A DNA stretch of 64,000 nt from Hamadaea sp013361475 (GTDB lineage: Bacteria > Actinomycetota > Actinomycetes > Mycobacteriales > Micromonosporaceae). The position numbers and the translations under genes were made by a program. This document shows positions 16,451-24,942 of this stretch, piece after piece. Under the pieces are notes generated by a model, which was not told the origin of the DNA, searched no databases, and was given only the letters and a program-made list of their open reading frames with translations. The DNA is taken from the NCBI RefSeq assembly GCF_040654195.1, contig NZ_JBFAHM010000017.1, forward strand, positions 1 through 64,000. Reading direction: 5' to 3'. Position 1 is the first letter of the stretch, and each line of letters begins with the position of its first letter.

Positions 16451-17670
16451 CCCGGCGGCTGGGCAGCGCGATGCTGCCGTTCGCACTCGTGTTCTTCAGC
16501 GTCGGCGTCTCGACCGCGCTGGTCTACCCGTTCCTGGCGTTGTTCCTGGACTCGGCGGTGCACGCCAGCCCGATCCAGATCACCGTCTTCCTCGTCGTCG
16601 GGCCGCTGGCCAGCGTCATCGTGGCCAGCGGCCTGGGCCGGTTGTCCGACCGGCGGGCGATCCGGCGCGCGCTGATGCTGCTCGCCGCGCTCGGCGGCTT
16701 CGTCAGCGCCGGGCTGACCGCCGTCGTACACGACTACTGGCTGCTGCTCGCCGTCAACGTGACCGGCTGGGCGCTGGCCGGGGCGCTGTTCCCGCAGACC
16801 CTCGCGTACGCCCGCCAGGTGCTCGACAGGGATCGGCCCGACCGCGCCGCGCTGGGCATGAGCGCACTGCGGACAGTCTTCTCCGTCGCCTGGGTGATCG
16901 GGCCGTCGCTGGCGGCGTTCGTCATGAAAGCGGGCGGCTTCACCTGGCTCTACGCCCTGTCGGCGGCCATGTACGCCGTCGCCGGGCTGCTGGTGCTGGC
17001 CCGGTTCGACAAGGACGAAGCCCGGCCGCCCGTCGAGTACGAGGCGGCCGACGGCTCAGCGGTGGAGCAGCCGGACCCGACCGGGCCGCTGGAAGTGTCC
17101 TGGTGGACGCTGATGGCGACGGCCGCCGGATTCACCCTGCTGCAGGCCCCGCTGACGCTGATCTCCCAGGTACTGCCGATCTACATCGGACGGTATCTGG
17201 ACGGCGACGTCAGCGACACCGGCGTGATCCTCGGCGTGTGCGCCTTCCTGGAGATCCCGTTCATGCTGACGCTCGGCGCGATCACCACCCGGATCAGCGT
17301 ACGCACGGTGGTCCTCGCGGGCAGCTGCTGCGGAGTCGCGTACTTCGCCGTCGCGTCGGCCGCCACCGCCGTGTGGCAACTCGTGGCAGCACAGATCCTC
17401 AACGCGCTGTTCATCTCGGCCGTGGCCGGCGTCGGCATCTCCTACATGCAGAACATGCTGCCGCGCCACCCCGGACGGGCCACCGCGCTGTTCACGAATT
17501 CGTTCCCGATCGGGGCCATGCTCGCCGGTCCGCTGTTCGGCCTGGCCCAGCACTTCGGCTACCGCACCGCCTGGCCGATCGCCACGGCGGTGTGCGCCGT
17601 CGGCCTGGTGCTGCTGTGGACGACCCGCCCCACGCGTACCGCCCGGCCGCTCGCCACCCAGCCGGGCTGA
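16447..17670 (+). CDS. MFS transporter (SetA-like sugar efflux type)
   Basis: A 407-residue 12-helix transporter. Features include LVYPFLALFL in helix 1, GLGRLSDRRAIRR in the 2-3 loop and MSALRTVFSVAWVIGPSLA, which resembles the SetA/SetB sugar-efflux family. A soluble acidic loop of ~30 residues separates the halves (about 175-210). It begins four bases inside the preceding membrane-protein gene. Sugar or sugar-analogue export is the likely role by family, but this cannot be proven here. Confidence 0.88.
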   Translation: MTRRLGSAMLPFALVFFSVGVSTALVYPFLALFLDSAVHASPIQITVFLVVGPLASVIVASGLGRLSDRRAIRRALMLLAALGGFVSAGLTAVVHDYWLLLAVNVTGWALAGALFPQTLAYARQVLDRDRPDRAALGMSALRTVFSVAWVIGPSLAAFVMKAGGFTWLYALSAAMYAVAGLLVLARFDKDEARPPVEYEAADGSAVEQPDPTGPLEVSWWTLMATAAGFTLLQAPLTLISQVLPIYIGRYLDGDVSDTGVILGVCAFLEIPFMLTLGAITTRISVRTVVLAGSCCGVAYFAVASAATAVWQLVAAQILNALFISAVAGVGISYMQNMLPRHPGRATALFTNSFPIGAMLAGPLFGLAQHFGYRTAWPIATAVCAVGLVLLWTTRPTRTARPLATQPG

Positions 17671-17687
17671 GCCCGTAGCGTTGCGGC

Positions 17688-18704
17688 ATGTCACCGCAGG
17701 TTCCCGCCGACGCCGCGATCGTCGCCGTGATCGGCGTCGGCGGCACCATCGCCATGGTCCCGACCAGCGACGGCGGTGTCAGCCCGCAGCTCACCGCCGC
17801 CGACCTCGTCCGGGCCGTTCCCGGGCTGGCTGAGCACGGCGACCGCCTGCACGTGGTCGACTTCGGGCGAATGCCGGGCGCGTGGCTGAGCTTCGCCGAC
17901 CTCGACGACCTGCGGACCGCCGTGGACCAGGCGATAGCCGGGGGCGCCGCCGGGATCGTGGTCACCACCGGCACCGACAGCATCGAGGAGATGGCCTACT
18001 ACCTCGATCTGCGCCATACCCGGCCCGAGCCGCTCGTGGTCACCGGCGCCATGCGGAATCCGGCCACCGCCGGGGCCGACGGCCCGGCCAACCTGCTGGC
18101 CGCCGTCGCCACCGCCGCCGATCCGGCCGCGCGGGACCGTGGCGTGCTCGTCGTGCTCAACGACGAGATCCATCTCGCCGCGCGGGTCCAGAAAAACCAC
18201 ACCACCTCGCCGTCCGCGTTCACGTCACCCAACGCGGGACCGGCGGGTCGTCTGGTGGAGGGTACGCCACGGTGGCTGACCGGTCCGGTTGCCCGGCGTT
18301 CGGTGCCGGCGGCGTACCCGGGTGCGACGGCGCGCGCAGTCAGAGTCCTGCTGCACACGATCACCCTCGACGACGATCCGGTATTCCTGGCCGACGCCGA
18401 ATCCAGGATGGACGGGCTGGTCGTCGCGGGCATGGGAGTCGGGCACGTCCCGGCCGTCCTCGTGGAACCGCTGACGAAGGCGGCGGCGGCCATCCCGGTC
18501 GTGCTCGCCTCCCGGATCGGCCGTGGGCCGGTGCTGACCTCGTCCTACGGATTCCCGGGCTCGGAACGCGACCTGCTCGGCCGGGGGCTGATCCCGGCCG
18601 GGTTCCTGGACCCGCTCAAAGCCCGGGTGTTGCTGCGTACGCTGCTGGCCGCAGGCGCGACCGGCGAACAGATCCGGCGGTCGTTCGCCGAGGACGTCAG
18701 CTAG
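17688..18704 (+). CDS. L-asparaginase family amidohydrolase
   Basis: A 338-residue asparaginase/glutaminase. Both threonine motifs are present: VGGTIAM near residue 20 and VVTTGTDSIEEMAYYLDL near 93. The Lys-containing QKNHTTSPSAF segment lies near 165. It lacks a signal peptide, so a cytosolic type I-like enzyme is likely, releasing aspartate and ammonia from asparagine. It starts 17 bp after the MFS gene in the same direction and may be the third gene of that unit. Its end overlaps the converging reductase gene by 8 bp. Confidence 0.92.
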   Translation: MSPQVPADAAIVAVIGVGGTIAMVPTSDGGVSPQLTAADLVRAVPGLAEHGDRLHVVDFGRMPGAWLSFADLDDLRTAVDQAIAGGAAGIVVTTGTDSIEEMAYYLDLRHTRPEPLVVTGAMRNPATAGADGPANLLAAVATAADPAARDRGVLVVLNDEIHLAARVQKNHTTSPSAFTSPNAGPAGRLVEGTPRWLTGPVARRSVPAAYPGATARAVRVLLHTITLDDDPVFLADAESRMDGLVVAGMGVGHVPAVLVEPLTKAAAAIPVVLASRIGRGPVLTSSYGFPGSERDLLGRGLIPAGFLDPLKARVLLRTLLAAGATGEQIRRSFAEDVS

Positions 18705-19347
18705 CCCGATCCAGCCGGGCGCGGACCTCGGCCGCGTCGACGTGCGCGCCGAACATCTCGGTCCCGGGCTGCAGGCGTACGCCGGCCGCCAGCGGACCGG
18801 CGATCACCGGGTCGAAGCCGAGCGAGTCGACGAGGTGCGCCACGGTCGCGAGGTCGGCCGGATCGTCGCCGGCGATCGCGATGGCGGTGCGCTTGGGGTC
18901 TCCGGGCGGCAGCGCTCCCTCTTCGAGGTCGTGATAGCCCATGTGGTTGAACGCTTTCACCACCCGTGACCCGGCCAGGTGCGCCTGCACCAGTTCGCTC
19001 GACGACGTCTGCGGATCGGTCAGATCCTCGCGTACGCCGTCGATCTCCCACCAGTAGTTCATGGCGTCGACGACGAGCTTGCCGCGCAACGCCTCGACCG
19101 GTACGCGCCGGTATTTGCCCAGCGGCAGGGCCAGGATCACGAGGTCCGCCTGAGCCGCCGCGTCCTCGGCCGTCGTCGCGATCGCACCGGGCGTCAGCAC
19201 CTCGATCGTGAGGGCGATCTTCGCTGGGTCGCCCGAACCGGCGACCAGCACGCGGTAGCCCGCGGCGAGGGCGAGCCGGGCCAGCACGGTGCCCAGCTTG
19301 CCCGCCCCCAGGATGCCGATCGTCTTCACCTGTTCGTCCGGTCGCAT
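18697..19347 (-). CDS. NADPH:F420 reductase-like (Fno-type) protein
   Basis: A 216-residue Rossmann protein of the NADPH-dependent F420 reductase/NADP-oxidoreductase group: TIGILGAGKLGTVLARLA at the N-terminus, then LVILALPLGKY and VKAFNHMGY near residue 130. The family transfers hydride between NADPH and F420 or acts on related substrates. The start codon lies one base after the stop of the upstream luciferase-like gene, so the two are coupled. That pairing with a possible F420 enzyme supports, but does not prove, an F420 role. Confidence 0.85.
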   Translation of the reverse strand: MRPDEQVKTIGILGAGKLGTVLARLALAAGYRVLVAGSGDPAKIALTIEVLTPGAIATTAEDAAAQADLVILALPLGKYRRVPVEALRGKLVVDAMNYWWEIDGVREDLTDPQTSSSELVQAHLAGSRVVKAFNHMGYHDLEEGALPPGDPKRTAIAIAGDDPADLATVAHLVDSLGFDPVIAGPLAAGVRLQPGTEMFGAHVDAAEVRARLDRAS

Positions 19348-19348
19348 G

Positions 19349-20380
19349 TCAGCCGGCCAGCAGGTCGCGGACCATCGGGATCACCTTGGTGCCGTACAGC
19401 TCGACGGCGCGCAGGCGGGCGCTGACCGGCTGCGCGCCGGCCGTGTAGATCAGGTCGAACCGGCCGACGCCGAGGTCCTGGATCGAGCGGGCCATCTTGC
19501 GGGCGACCGTCTCCGGCGAGCCGATGTAGAGCGAACCGTTCTCGATCTCGCTCTCGAATTCGGCCTGGGTGATCGGCGGCCAGCCGCGCAGGCGGCCGAG
19601 GCGGTTGCGCATCACCCGGTAGTGCGGCCAGAAGATCTGCTTGGCCTCGGCGTCGGTGTCGGCGAGGAAGCCGGGGGAGTGCATGCCCACCGGGTACGCC
19701 GTCGTGCCGAGCTGCTCGGCCGCGCGCCGGTAGAGGTCCACGTACGGCGCGAACCGCTTGGCCTGCCCGCCGATGATGGCCAGCATGAGGGGGAGTCCGT
19801 ATTGCGCGGTCCGGACGACGGACTGCGGTGAGCCGCCGACGCCGACCCAGGTGTCGAGGCGGCCCGATTCGGTCTTCGGGAACACGTCGGCGTCGTCGAG
19901 CGGCGCGCGTACGGTGCCGTTCCAGGTCACCGGCTGTTCGTCGAGCAGCTTGACGAACAGCTCGATCTTCTCCTCGAAGAGCACGTCGTAGTCGGCCAGG
20001 TCGTAGCCGAACAGCGGGAAGGACTCGGTGAACGAGCCGCGGCCGAGGATGACCTGGGCGCGCCCGTTCGACAGCGCGTCGACGGTCGCGAACCGCTGGT
20101 AGACCCGGACGGGGTCGTCGGAGCTGAGCACGGTGACGCCGGAGGCGAGCTTGATCCGCTCCGTACGCGTGGCGATGCCGGCCAGCACCGTCTCGGGGGT
20201 GGAGATCGAGTACTCGGGGCGGTGGTGCTCGCCCAGTGCGATCACGTCGACGCCGATCTGGTCGGCGAGCACGGCCTCGGCGACGACCTGCCGGATGGCG
20301 GCGGCCTGCGAGGTGGGCTTGCCGGCGTCGTCCTGCGGCACGTCGCCGAAGGTGTCGAGGCCGAAGACCAGCTCAGACAT
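19349..20380 (-). CDS. LLM-class flavin/F420-dependent oxidoreductase
   Basis: A 343-residue TIM-barrel enzyme of the bacterial luciferase-like family. Signatures include DVIALGEHHRPEYSIS, the LASGVTVLSSDDPVRVYQ strand and GRAQVILGRGSFTESFPLFG. It oxidises or reduces an unknown substrate with FMNH2 or F420. AAAGGAG precedes the ATG at 20380. It heads a two-gene operon with the Fno-like reductase, under a promoter overlapped by a palindrome at 20426-20443. Confidence 0.92.
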   Translation of the reverse strand: MSELVFGLDTFGDVPQDDAGKPTSQAAAIRQVVAEAVLADQIGVDVIALGEHHRPEYSISTPETVLAGIATRTERIKLASGVTVLSSDDPVRVYQRFATVDALSNGRAQVILGRGSFTESFPLFGYDLADYDVLFEEKIELFVKLLDEQPVTWNGTVRAPLDDADVFPKTESGRLDTWVGVGGSPQSVVRTAQYGLPLMLAIIGGQAKRFAPYVDLYRRAAEQLGTTAYPVGMHSPGFLADTDAEAKQIFWPHYRVMRNRLGRLRGWPPITQAEFESEIENGSLYIGSPETVARKMARSIQDLGVGRFDLIYTAGAQPVSARLRAVELYGTKVIPMVRDLLAG

Positions 20381-20412
20381 GCGTACAGCTCCTTTGTCGC
20401 GGTGGCGCGCCC

Positions 20413-20443
20413 AGTATGGCACGTCTTGTTGAACCGTCAACAA
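20413..20443 (-). promoter_or_regulatory. Promoter and operator of the LLM/Fno operon
   Basis: On the minus strand TTGACG (20440-20435), 16 bases, then CATACT (20418-20413) form a good sigma-70-type promoter about 33 bp upstream of the start. The -35 lies inside a perfect palindrome TTGTTGA-ACCG-TCAACAA (20426-20443), a typical repressor site. It overlaps the last codons of the NhaC gene. No regulator gene is next to it. Confidence 0.6.
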
Positions 20444-21921
20444 ACGCCGTCGGTGGAATGTTCCGCCAGCTGCTCGGGTCGTGTCCCCGCCTTCTCGATT
20501 CTGAACCCGGTGATGCCGTAGAGCACGCTCAGCGCCGGGCTGGCGTAGTTGAAGATCGCGTACGGCAGGTAGGACAGCACCGGCACACCCAGGACGGCAC
20601 CCATGAACGCGCCGCAGGAGTTCCACGGCACCAGCGGTGAGGTGACCGTCGCACTGTCGGCTGCCAACCGCGACAGGTTGGTCGGCGCCAGCCCTCGCTT
20701 CTCGAACTCCAGCCGGAACACCCGCGACGGCAGGACCAGCGCGATGTACTGATCCCCGGCGACCACGTTGAGCCCGAAGCCGCACGCGAACACCGCCACG
20801 AACAGCCGGCCGGTGCTGCGCGCCGAGCGGATCAGCGGATCGATCAGGCGGTTGATCAGCCCGAACTCCTCCAGCACCGCGCCGAAGGTGACCGCCCCGA
20901 TGATCAGCCACAAGGTCGGCAGCATGCTGTCCATGCCGCCGCGCGACAGCAGCCGGTCGATCTCCCCGATGCCCGAGTCGATCTCGAAGCCGTTGGCCAT
21001 CGCCGACCAGATCCCCTTGATCGACCCAACGACGGCGCCTTCGCCACCGCCGACGAAGTCCCGCATGACCTGCGGCTGCAGGAACGCACCGAGGACTCCG
21101 GCGAACAGCGCCGACACCATGAGGGCCAGGGTTGCCGGAACCTTGCGGATCGACAGGGCCGCCAGCAGCACCAGAGGCAGCAGATTCCACGGGGTGATGT
21201 GGTAGATGTCGCCCAAGCCGGCCAGCTCGACGTCCTTGCCGACCGGGTTGTGCACGTTCGGCGCGCGTACCAGGCTCAGCACGAGAAAGACCGCCGTGGC
21301 CAGGACGAAAGCGGGGACGGAGGTCCACGCCTGGCGTTTGATGTGCTCGTGGACGTCCACCTTGACCATCTGGGCGGTCAGGATGGTGGTCTCCGACAGC
21401 GGCGAGAGCTTGTCACCCAGGTACGCCCCGGAGATCACCGCGCCGGCGGTGATCGCGGGGGAGACCCCGAGCATCGCGGCGACCCCGATGAGCCCGGCGC
21501 CGATCGTGCCCGCCGTCGTCCACGAACTGCCGATGCTCATCGCGACCGCGCCGCAGATGATCGCGGTCGCCGCGTAGTACCACGACGGTGACAGCACCTG
21601 AATGCCGTAGTAGACCAACGTGGGAATCGTTCCCGACAGGTTCCAGATGCCGATCAGCGCCCCGACCGCGAGCAGGATCAGCACCGCGCTGGTGATCGAG
21701 GTGAACGCGCTCTGCGCGGCCCGTTCGACGTCGGCCCAGGTGTGACCGTTCTTCATGCCGATCAGCCCGGCGACGAGCACGCAGACGATGAGCGCGGCCT
21801 GGATCGGGCCGTCCAGCGCGTCGAGCCCGAACAGCGCCAGCGCCGCGGCGATCAGACCGGCCAGGACGACGAGCGGGATGATCGCGTCCAGGAGCGACGG
21901 CTCCCGCGGTTGTTTCGGCAT
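20437..21921 (-). CDS. nhaC: NhaC-family Na+/H+ antiporter
   Basis: A 494-residue membrane protein with about 12 helices. Family segments include AMSIGSSWTTAGTIG, GAYLGDKLSPLSETTILTA and, near the C-terminus, ADSATVTSPLVPWNSCGAFM, which is characteristic of NhaC. It exchanges sodium (or malate/lactate in close relatives) for protons across the cytoplasmic membrane. The ATG at 21921 gives MPKQPREPS; TTG at 21924 is possible. It is a stand-alone gene upstream of the LLM operon, whose promoter lies in its 3' end. Confidence 0.93.
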   Translation of the reverse strand: MPKQPREPSLLDAIIPLVVLAGLIAAALALFGLDALDGPIQAALIVCVLVAGLIGMKNGHTWADVERAAQSAFTSITSAVLILLAVGALIGIWNLSGTIPTLVYYGIQVLSPSWYYAATAIICGAVAMSIGSSWTTAGTIGAGLIGVAAMLGVSPAITAGAVISGAYLGDKLSPLSETTILTAQMVKVDVHEHIKRQAWTSVPAFVLATAVFLVLSLVRAPNVHNPVGKDVELAGLGDIYHITPWNLLPLVLLAALSIRKVPATLALMVSALFAGVLGAFLQPQVMRDFVGGGEGAVVGSIKGIWSAMANGFEIDSGIGEIDRLLSRGGMDSMLPTLWLIIGAVTFGAVLEEFGLINRLIDPLIRSARSTGRLFVAVFACGFGLNVVAGDQYIALVLPSRVFRLEFEKRGLAPTNLSRLAADSATVTSPLVPWNSCGAFMGAVLGVPVLSYLPYAIFNYASPALSVLYGITGFRIEKAGTRPEQLAEHSTDGVC

Positions 21922-22049
21922 CAAGACCCCTGGTCGAGACTCTACGGAGGGATCCGAGCGGTTCGGGGGGTTTCGCGAGCCTTTCCCGAGTACGCCGAGC
22001 TTTGGCGGTTTCGTGGTTGCGGCCGGGACGCTCGGGTAACGATGGCGGT

Positions 22050-22523
22050 ATGACCGAGATGCCGCAGTCCGGCGACAAGGCGCCCGACTTCACCCTGCCC
22101 ACCGCGCCGGGCGAGACCGTCAGCCTCAGCTCGCTGCGTGGCCGCCCGGTCGTGCTCGCCTTCTATCCGGCCGACTTCAGCCCGGTGTGCAGCGACCAGA
22201 TGGCGCTTTACCAGGCGGTCAAGTCGGAGTTCGACCGCTACGACGCCCAGCTGTTCGGCATCTCCGTCGACGGCGTCTGGTGCCACCAGGCCTTCGCCGG
22301 CAGCCGCCGGCTGCGGTTCCCGCTGCTGTCCGACTTCGAGCCGAAAGGCGAGGTGTCCCGCGCGTACGGCTCCTACGACGAGAAGACCGGCGAGTCGCGG
22401 CGCACCCTGTTCGTCATCGACCCGTCCGGCACGGTGTTCTGGAGTTTCGAGTCACCGGACGGCGTCAACCCCGGCGCGGACGGCATCCTGGCCGCGCTGG
22501 AAGCCCTCGGAGGTGCTTCGTGA
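22050..22523 (+). CDS. AhpC/TSA-type peroxiredoxin
   Basis: A 157-residue thiol peroxidase. The peroxidatic cysteine is Cys47 in FYPADFSPVCSDQ; the thioredoxin-fold strands and LLSDFEPKGEVSRAYG segment follow. A second cysteine (in GVWCHQ) could resolve the sulfenate. It reduces hydroperoxides in the cytosol with thioredoxin-like donors. Its stop overlaps the start of the DsbA-like gene (GTGA), suggesting a redox pair made together. Confidence 0.93.
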   Translation: MTEMPQSGDKAPDFTLPTAPGETVSLSSLRGRPVVLAFYPADFSPVCSDQMALYQAVKSEFDRYDAQLFGISVDGVWCHQAFAGSRRLRFPLLSDFEPKGEVSRAYGSYDEKTGESRRTLFVIDPSGTVFWSFESPDGVNPGADGILAALEALGGAS

Positions 22524-23065
22524 CCACACCGTTCGACATCCAGACCGGGCGGCTGACCATCCCGGTCGGCGCCGGCGACCACATCCGCGGCGTCGAGTCG
22601 GCGCCGGTGACCCTGGTCGAGTACGGCGACTACCAGTGCCCGTACTGCGGGGCGGCGTACCCGATCGTCGAGGAGCTGCTGCGGGAGCGCGCCGACGTCG
22701 TCCGGCTCGTGTTCCGGAACTTCCCGCTCAGCGACATCCACCCATATGCCGAACCCGCCGCCGAGTTCGCCGAGTCCGCTCCGGCCGACCGCTTCTGGGA
22801 CGCGCACGACTGGCTGTTCACGCATCAGGACAAGCTCGATCCGCCGCACCTGGCGGCGGCCGCCGCCGAGCTGGACCCGTCCGGAGGCATGGTCAAAGCG
22901 ATGGTCGGGCGCGTGTTCGCCGACCGGATCCGGCACGACTTCCTCGGCGGCGTACGCAGCGGCGTCAACGGCACGCCGACGTTCTTCCTCAACGGAGTAC
23001 GCCACGACGGCGGGTATCAGCTGCCCGACCTGATCCGCGCGGTCGACGCCGCCCGCCCGCTCTGA
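22520..23065 (+). CDS. DsbA/thioredoxin-fold disulfide protein
   Basis: A 181-residue thioredoxin-superfamily protein with the redox motif YQCPYCG (Cys40, Cys43) and the cis-proline segment VNGTPTFFLNG. It lacks a signal peptide, so it probably works in the cytosol. The same domain is found fused to NhaA antiporters in some actinobacteria. It is coupled to the peroxiredoxin by a GTGA overlap and may reduce it. After its stop a 68-bp gap leads to the converging clpP genes. Confidence 0.9.
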   Translation: MTTPFDIQTGRLTIPVGAGDHIRGVESAPVTLVEYGDYQCPYCGAAYPIVEELLRERADVVRLVFRNFPLSDIHPYAEPAAEFAESAPADRFWDAHDWLFTHQDKLDPPHLAAAAAELDPSGGMVKAMVGRVFADRIRHDFLGGVRSGVNGTPTFFLNGVRHDGGYQLPDLIRAVDAARPL

Positions 23066-23133
23066 CGCGAGGCGCCGCCGGCGAAGACCTCGGCCAGGTC
23101 CTCGCCGGCGGCCTCCCAGTCACCCTCGGTGAC

Positions 23134-23736
23134 CTACCGGCTGGGCACGTCCCGTTCCTCGATCACGTGGTCGATGAGGCCGTACTTCTGGGCGGCCACA
23201 GCGGTGAACACGCGGTCATGGTCGGTGTCGGCTCGCAAAGTCTCAGCGCTCTGCCCCGTATGCCGCGCCAGAACCTCCTCGATGTCGGCCCGGACCCGGA
23301 CCACCTCGTCGGCCTGGAGGATCAGATCGGGGATCGCGCCGCGGCCCTGCGCGGCGGGTTGATGCAGGACGATGCGGGCATGCGGCAACGCCGCGCGCTT
23401 GCCGGACGTGCCCGCTGCGAGCAACACCGCGCCGACGGCGACCGCCTGCCCGACACAGATCGTCGCGATCTGCGGCCTGATGTAGCGCATCGTGTCGTAG
23501 ACGGCCAGCATCGCGCTGGGATCCCCGCCCTCGCAGTTGATGTAGAGCTGGATCTCGCGCTCAGGATTGTCCGCCTCCAGGTGCAGCAGCTGCGCGACGA
23601 GCGCGTTCGCGACTCCGGCGTCGAGCGCCGTGCCGAGGTAGACGACCCGCTCGGTCAGCAGGTGCGAGTAGACGTCCATGATGCGATCCCCGCGCGGATG
23701 CTGAGCGATGACGTTCGGGATCATGTAGCTGCTCAT
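23134..23736 (-). CDS. ClpP homologue lacking the catalytic serine (ClpR-like)
   Basis: A 200-residue ClpP-fold protein. The segment that should read GQAASMGAFLL reads GQAVAVGAVLL, so the nucleophile is Ala100. The histidine (His125 in IVLHQPAAQG) and the ADTDHDR aspartate remain. Family features such as the handle helix and the SGKRAALPHAR strand are intact, so it should assemble into rings but not cut by itself. It overlaps the upstream clpP by ATGA and is presumably co-produced as the second ring or a mixed ring. It corresponds in position to one member of the Streptomyces clpP3-clpP4 pair. Confidence 0.92.
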   Translation of the reverse strand: MSSYMIPNVIAQHPRGDRIMDVYSHLLTERVVYLGTALDAGVANALVAQLLHLEADNPEREIQLYINCEGGDPSAMLAVYDTMRYIRPQIATICVGQAVAVGAVLLAAGTSGKRAALPHARIVLHQPAAQGRGAIPDLILQADEVVRVRADIEEVLARHTGQSAETLRADTDHDRVFTAVAAQKYGLIDHVIEERDVPSR

Positions 23737-24362
23737 CGGGACGTCGCCTCCTCAGCCGCGCGGAGGCCGACGTAGCGGCGGCGGCCCCGCGGCGCGATGT
23801 CGTCGAACTCCGCGACGATCTCGTCGATGAACCCGTACTCGAGGGCCTCCTGAGCGGTGTACCAGCGGTCGTGCAGGGAATCCTCGAAGACGCGCTCGAC
23901 GGGCTGGCCGGTGTCCTCGGCGATCAGCCGCAGCACCGTGTCGCGGGTATGGCGCAGGTCGTTGGCCTGCAACTCGACGTCGACCGCGGTGCCGGCGATG
24001 CCCGCCGAGCCTTGGTGCATGAGCACCCGGGCGTGCGGCATCGCCCGCCGCTTGCCGCGGGTCCCGGCCGAGAGCAGGAACTGGCCGGCGCTGTATGCGA
24101 TGCCCAGCGCCAACGTCGACACGGCGCACGGGAGCACCCGCATGACGTCGCGGATCGCCAGCATGGACGGCACCGACCCGCCCGGCGAATGAATCCACAG
24201 GGCGATGTCGGTGGACGGATCATCCATCGCCAGCGTGATCAGCTGTGTCGTCAGGAGGGTGCCGTTGTCGTCGTCGAGCGTGCCGTCCAGGACGAGGACG
24301 CGCTGCTCGTACAGCTCACGCCGGACGCGCTCGGTGAACATCGGGGGTCTTTGCTCGCTCAT
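23733..24362 (-). CDS. clpP: ClpP protease subunit (active-site triad present)
   Basis: A 209-residue Clp peptidase subunit. Ser91 in GIAYSAGQFLL and His116 in VLMHQGSAG are present, with a candidate Asp in FEDSLHDRW near 161-165. The N-terminal axial region and handle helix match ClpP. It degrades proteins delivered by an AAA+ unfoldase, which is not encoded here. It is the first gene of a two-gene operon whose second product lacks the serine. A PopR-type box lies 42 bp upstream of its start, and a PopR/ClgR-like gene is divergent, so activation as an alternative ClpP set under special conditions is likely. Confidence 0.93.
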   Translation of the reverse strand: MSEQRPPMFTERVRRELYEQRVLVLDGTLDDDNGTLLTTQLITLAMDDPSTDIALWIHSPGGSVPSMLAIRDVMRVLPCAVSTLALGIAYSAGQFLLSAGTRGKRRAMPHARVLMHQGSAGIAGTAVDVELQANDLRHTRDTVLRLIAEDTGQPVERVFEDSLHDRWYTAQEALEYGFIDEIVAEFDDIAPRGRRRYVGLRAAEEATSR

Positions 24363-24403
24363 CCGTCCACCCTGCCCGCCGAACACGGCCGGACGGGGTG
24401 TCG

Positions 24404-24418
24404 TCTGCCGTCGGCAGA
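24404..24418. promoter_or_regulatory. PopR-type palindrome upstream of the clpP operon
   Basis: A perfect palindrome TCTGCCGTCGGCAGA, that is TCTGCC-N3-GGCAGA, lies in the gap between clpP and the regulator gene. As I recall, the same half sites and spacing define the site used by PopR to activate clpP3-clpP4 in Streptomyces. Its position suits an activator acting on the leftward clpP promoter. Confidence 0.75.
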
Positions 24419-24559
24419 TCTGCTCACAGCAGCGGAAACCACGTTCGGCTGTGGGCGGAAGAACCACTCCTGGGGGCACCGCCCGCTTTACCATGAGGCG
24501 TGGCTCAGACCCCCTGGACAGACGACACCCTGACCGGCAGCGACACTCGAGCTGACCAT

Positions 24560-24595
24560 GAGACTCGGTCCGACGGTGAGACTCGATCCGACCGT
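24560..24595 (+). repeat. Two 18-bp direct repeats before the regulator start
   Basis: GAGACTCGGTCCGACGGT and GAGACTCGATCCGACCGT are adjacent (24560-24577, 24578-24595) with two differences. They lie between the two possible starts of the regulator gene. If translation starts at 24500 they encode a repeated ETRSD peptide; if at 24608 they are in the leader and could be regulatory. Confidence 0.75.
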
Positions 24596-24607
24596 GAGCA
24601 AGGGCTG

Positions 24608-24931
24608 ATGACGGCGCCCCGCCCGGCCGGCCACCCTGATCGCGAGCCGCTGTGGCGCCACGTCCTCGGCGAGCACCTGCGATCGCTTCGCCAGGAGCGC
24701 GGGGAGACGCTCGTCGAGACGGCGGCCCGGGCGGGAGTGTCGCCTCAATATCTCTCCGAGATGGAGCGCGGCACCAAGGAACCGTCCAGCGAGATGATCG
24801 CCGCGGTCACCGGAGCGCTGGATGTCACTCTCGTCGATGTCGCGGCGGCGATCGCGGAGAACCTCCGGAACCTGCGGCCGAGCGTGTTCACCGGTCCCAC
24901 CTGCCGGGCGGCGTACGCGCTGGCCGCCTGA
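24608..24931 (+). CDS. popR: PopR/ClgR-like XRE-family regulator
   Basis: A ~107-residue helix-turn-helix protein. The DNA-binding domain (about 20-75) reads LRSLRQERGETLVETAARAG, then SPQYLSEMERGTKEPSSEMI, the pattern of ClgR/PopR regulators that activate clp genes in actinobacteria. In those systems the regulator is itself degraded by Clp; the Ala-Ala end here (AYALAA) could serve as a degron. It is divergent from the clpP pair with a TCTGCC-N3-GGCAGA site between them. The ATG at 24608 follows AAGGG closely; a GTG at 24500 would add 36 residues. Confidence 0.85.
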   Translation: MTAPRPAGHPDREPLWRHVLGEHLRSLRQERGETLVETAARAGVSPQYLSEMERGTKEPSSEMIAAVTGALDVTLVDVAAAIAENLRNLRPSVFTGPTCRAAYALAA

Positions 24932-24942
24932 CGGCGAGGTCG

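Noticed and set aside
20381..21328. Upstream extension of the LLM oxidoreductase frame
   Set aside because: It overlaps the NhaC gene in another frame on the same strand and has no domain; a good Shine-Dalgarno supports ATG 20380.
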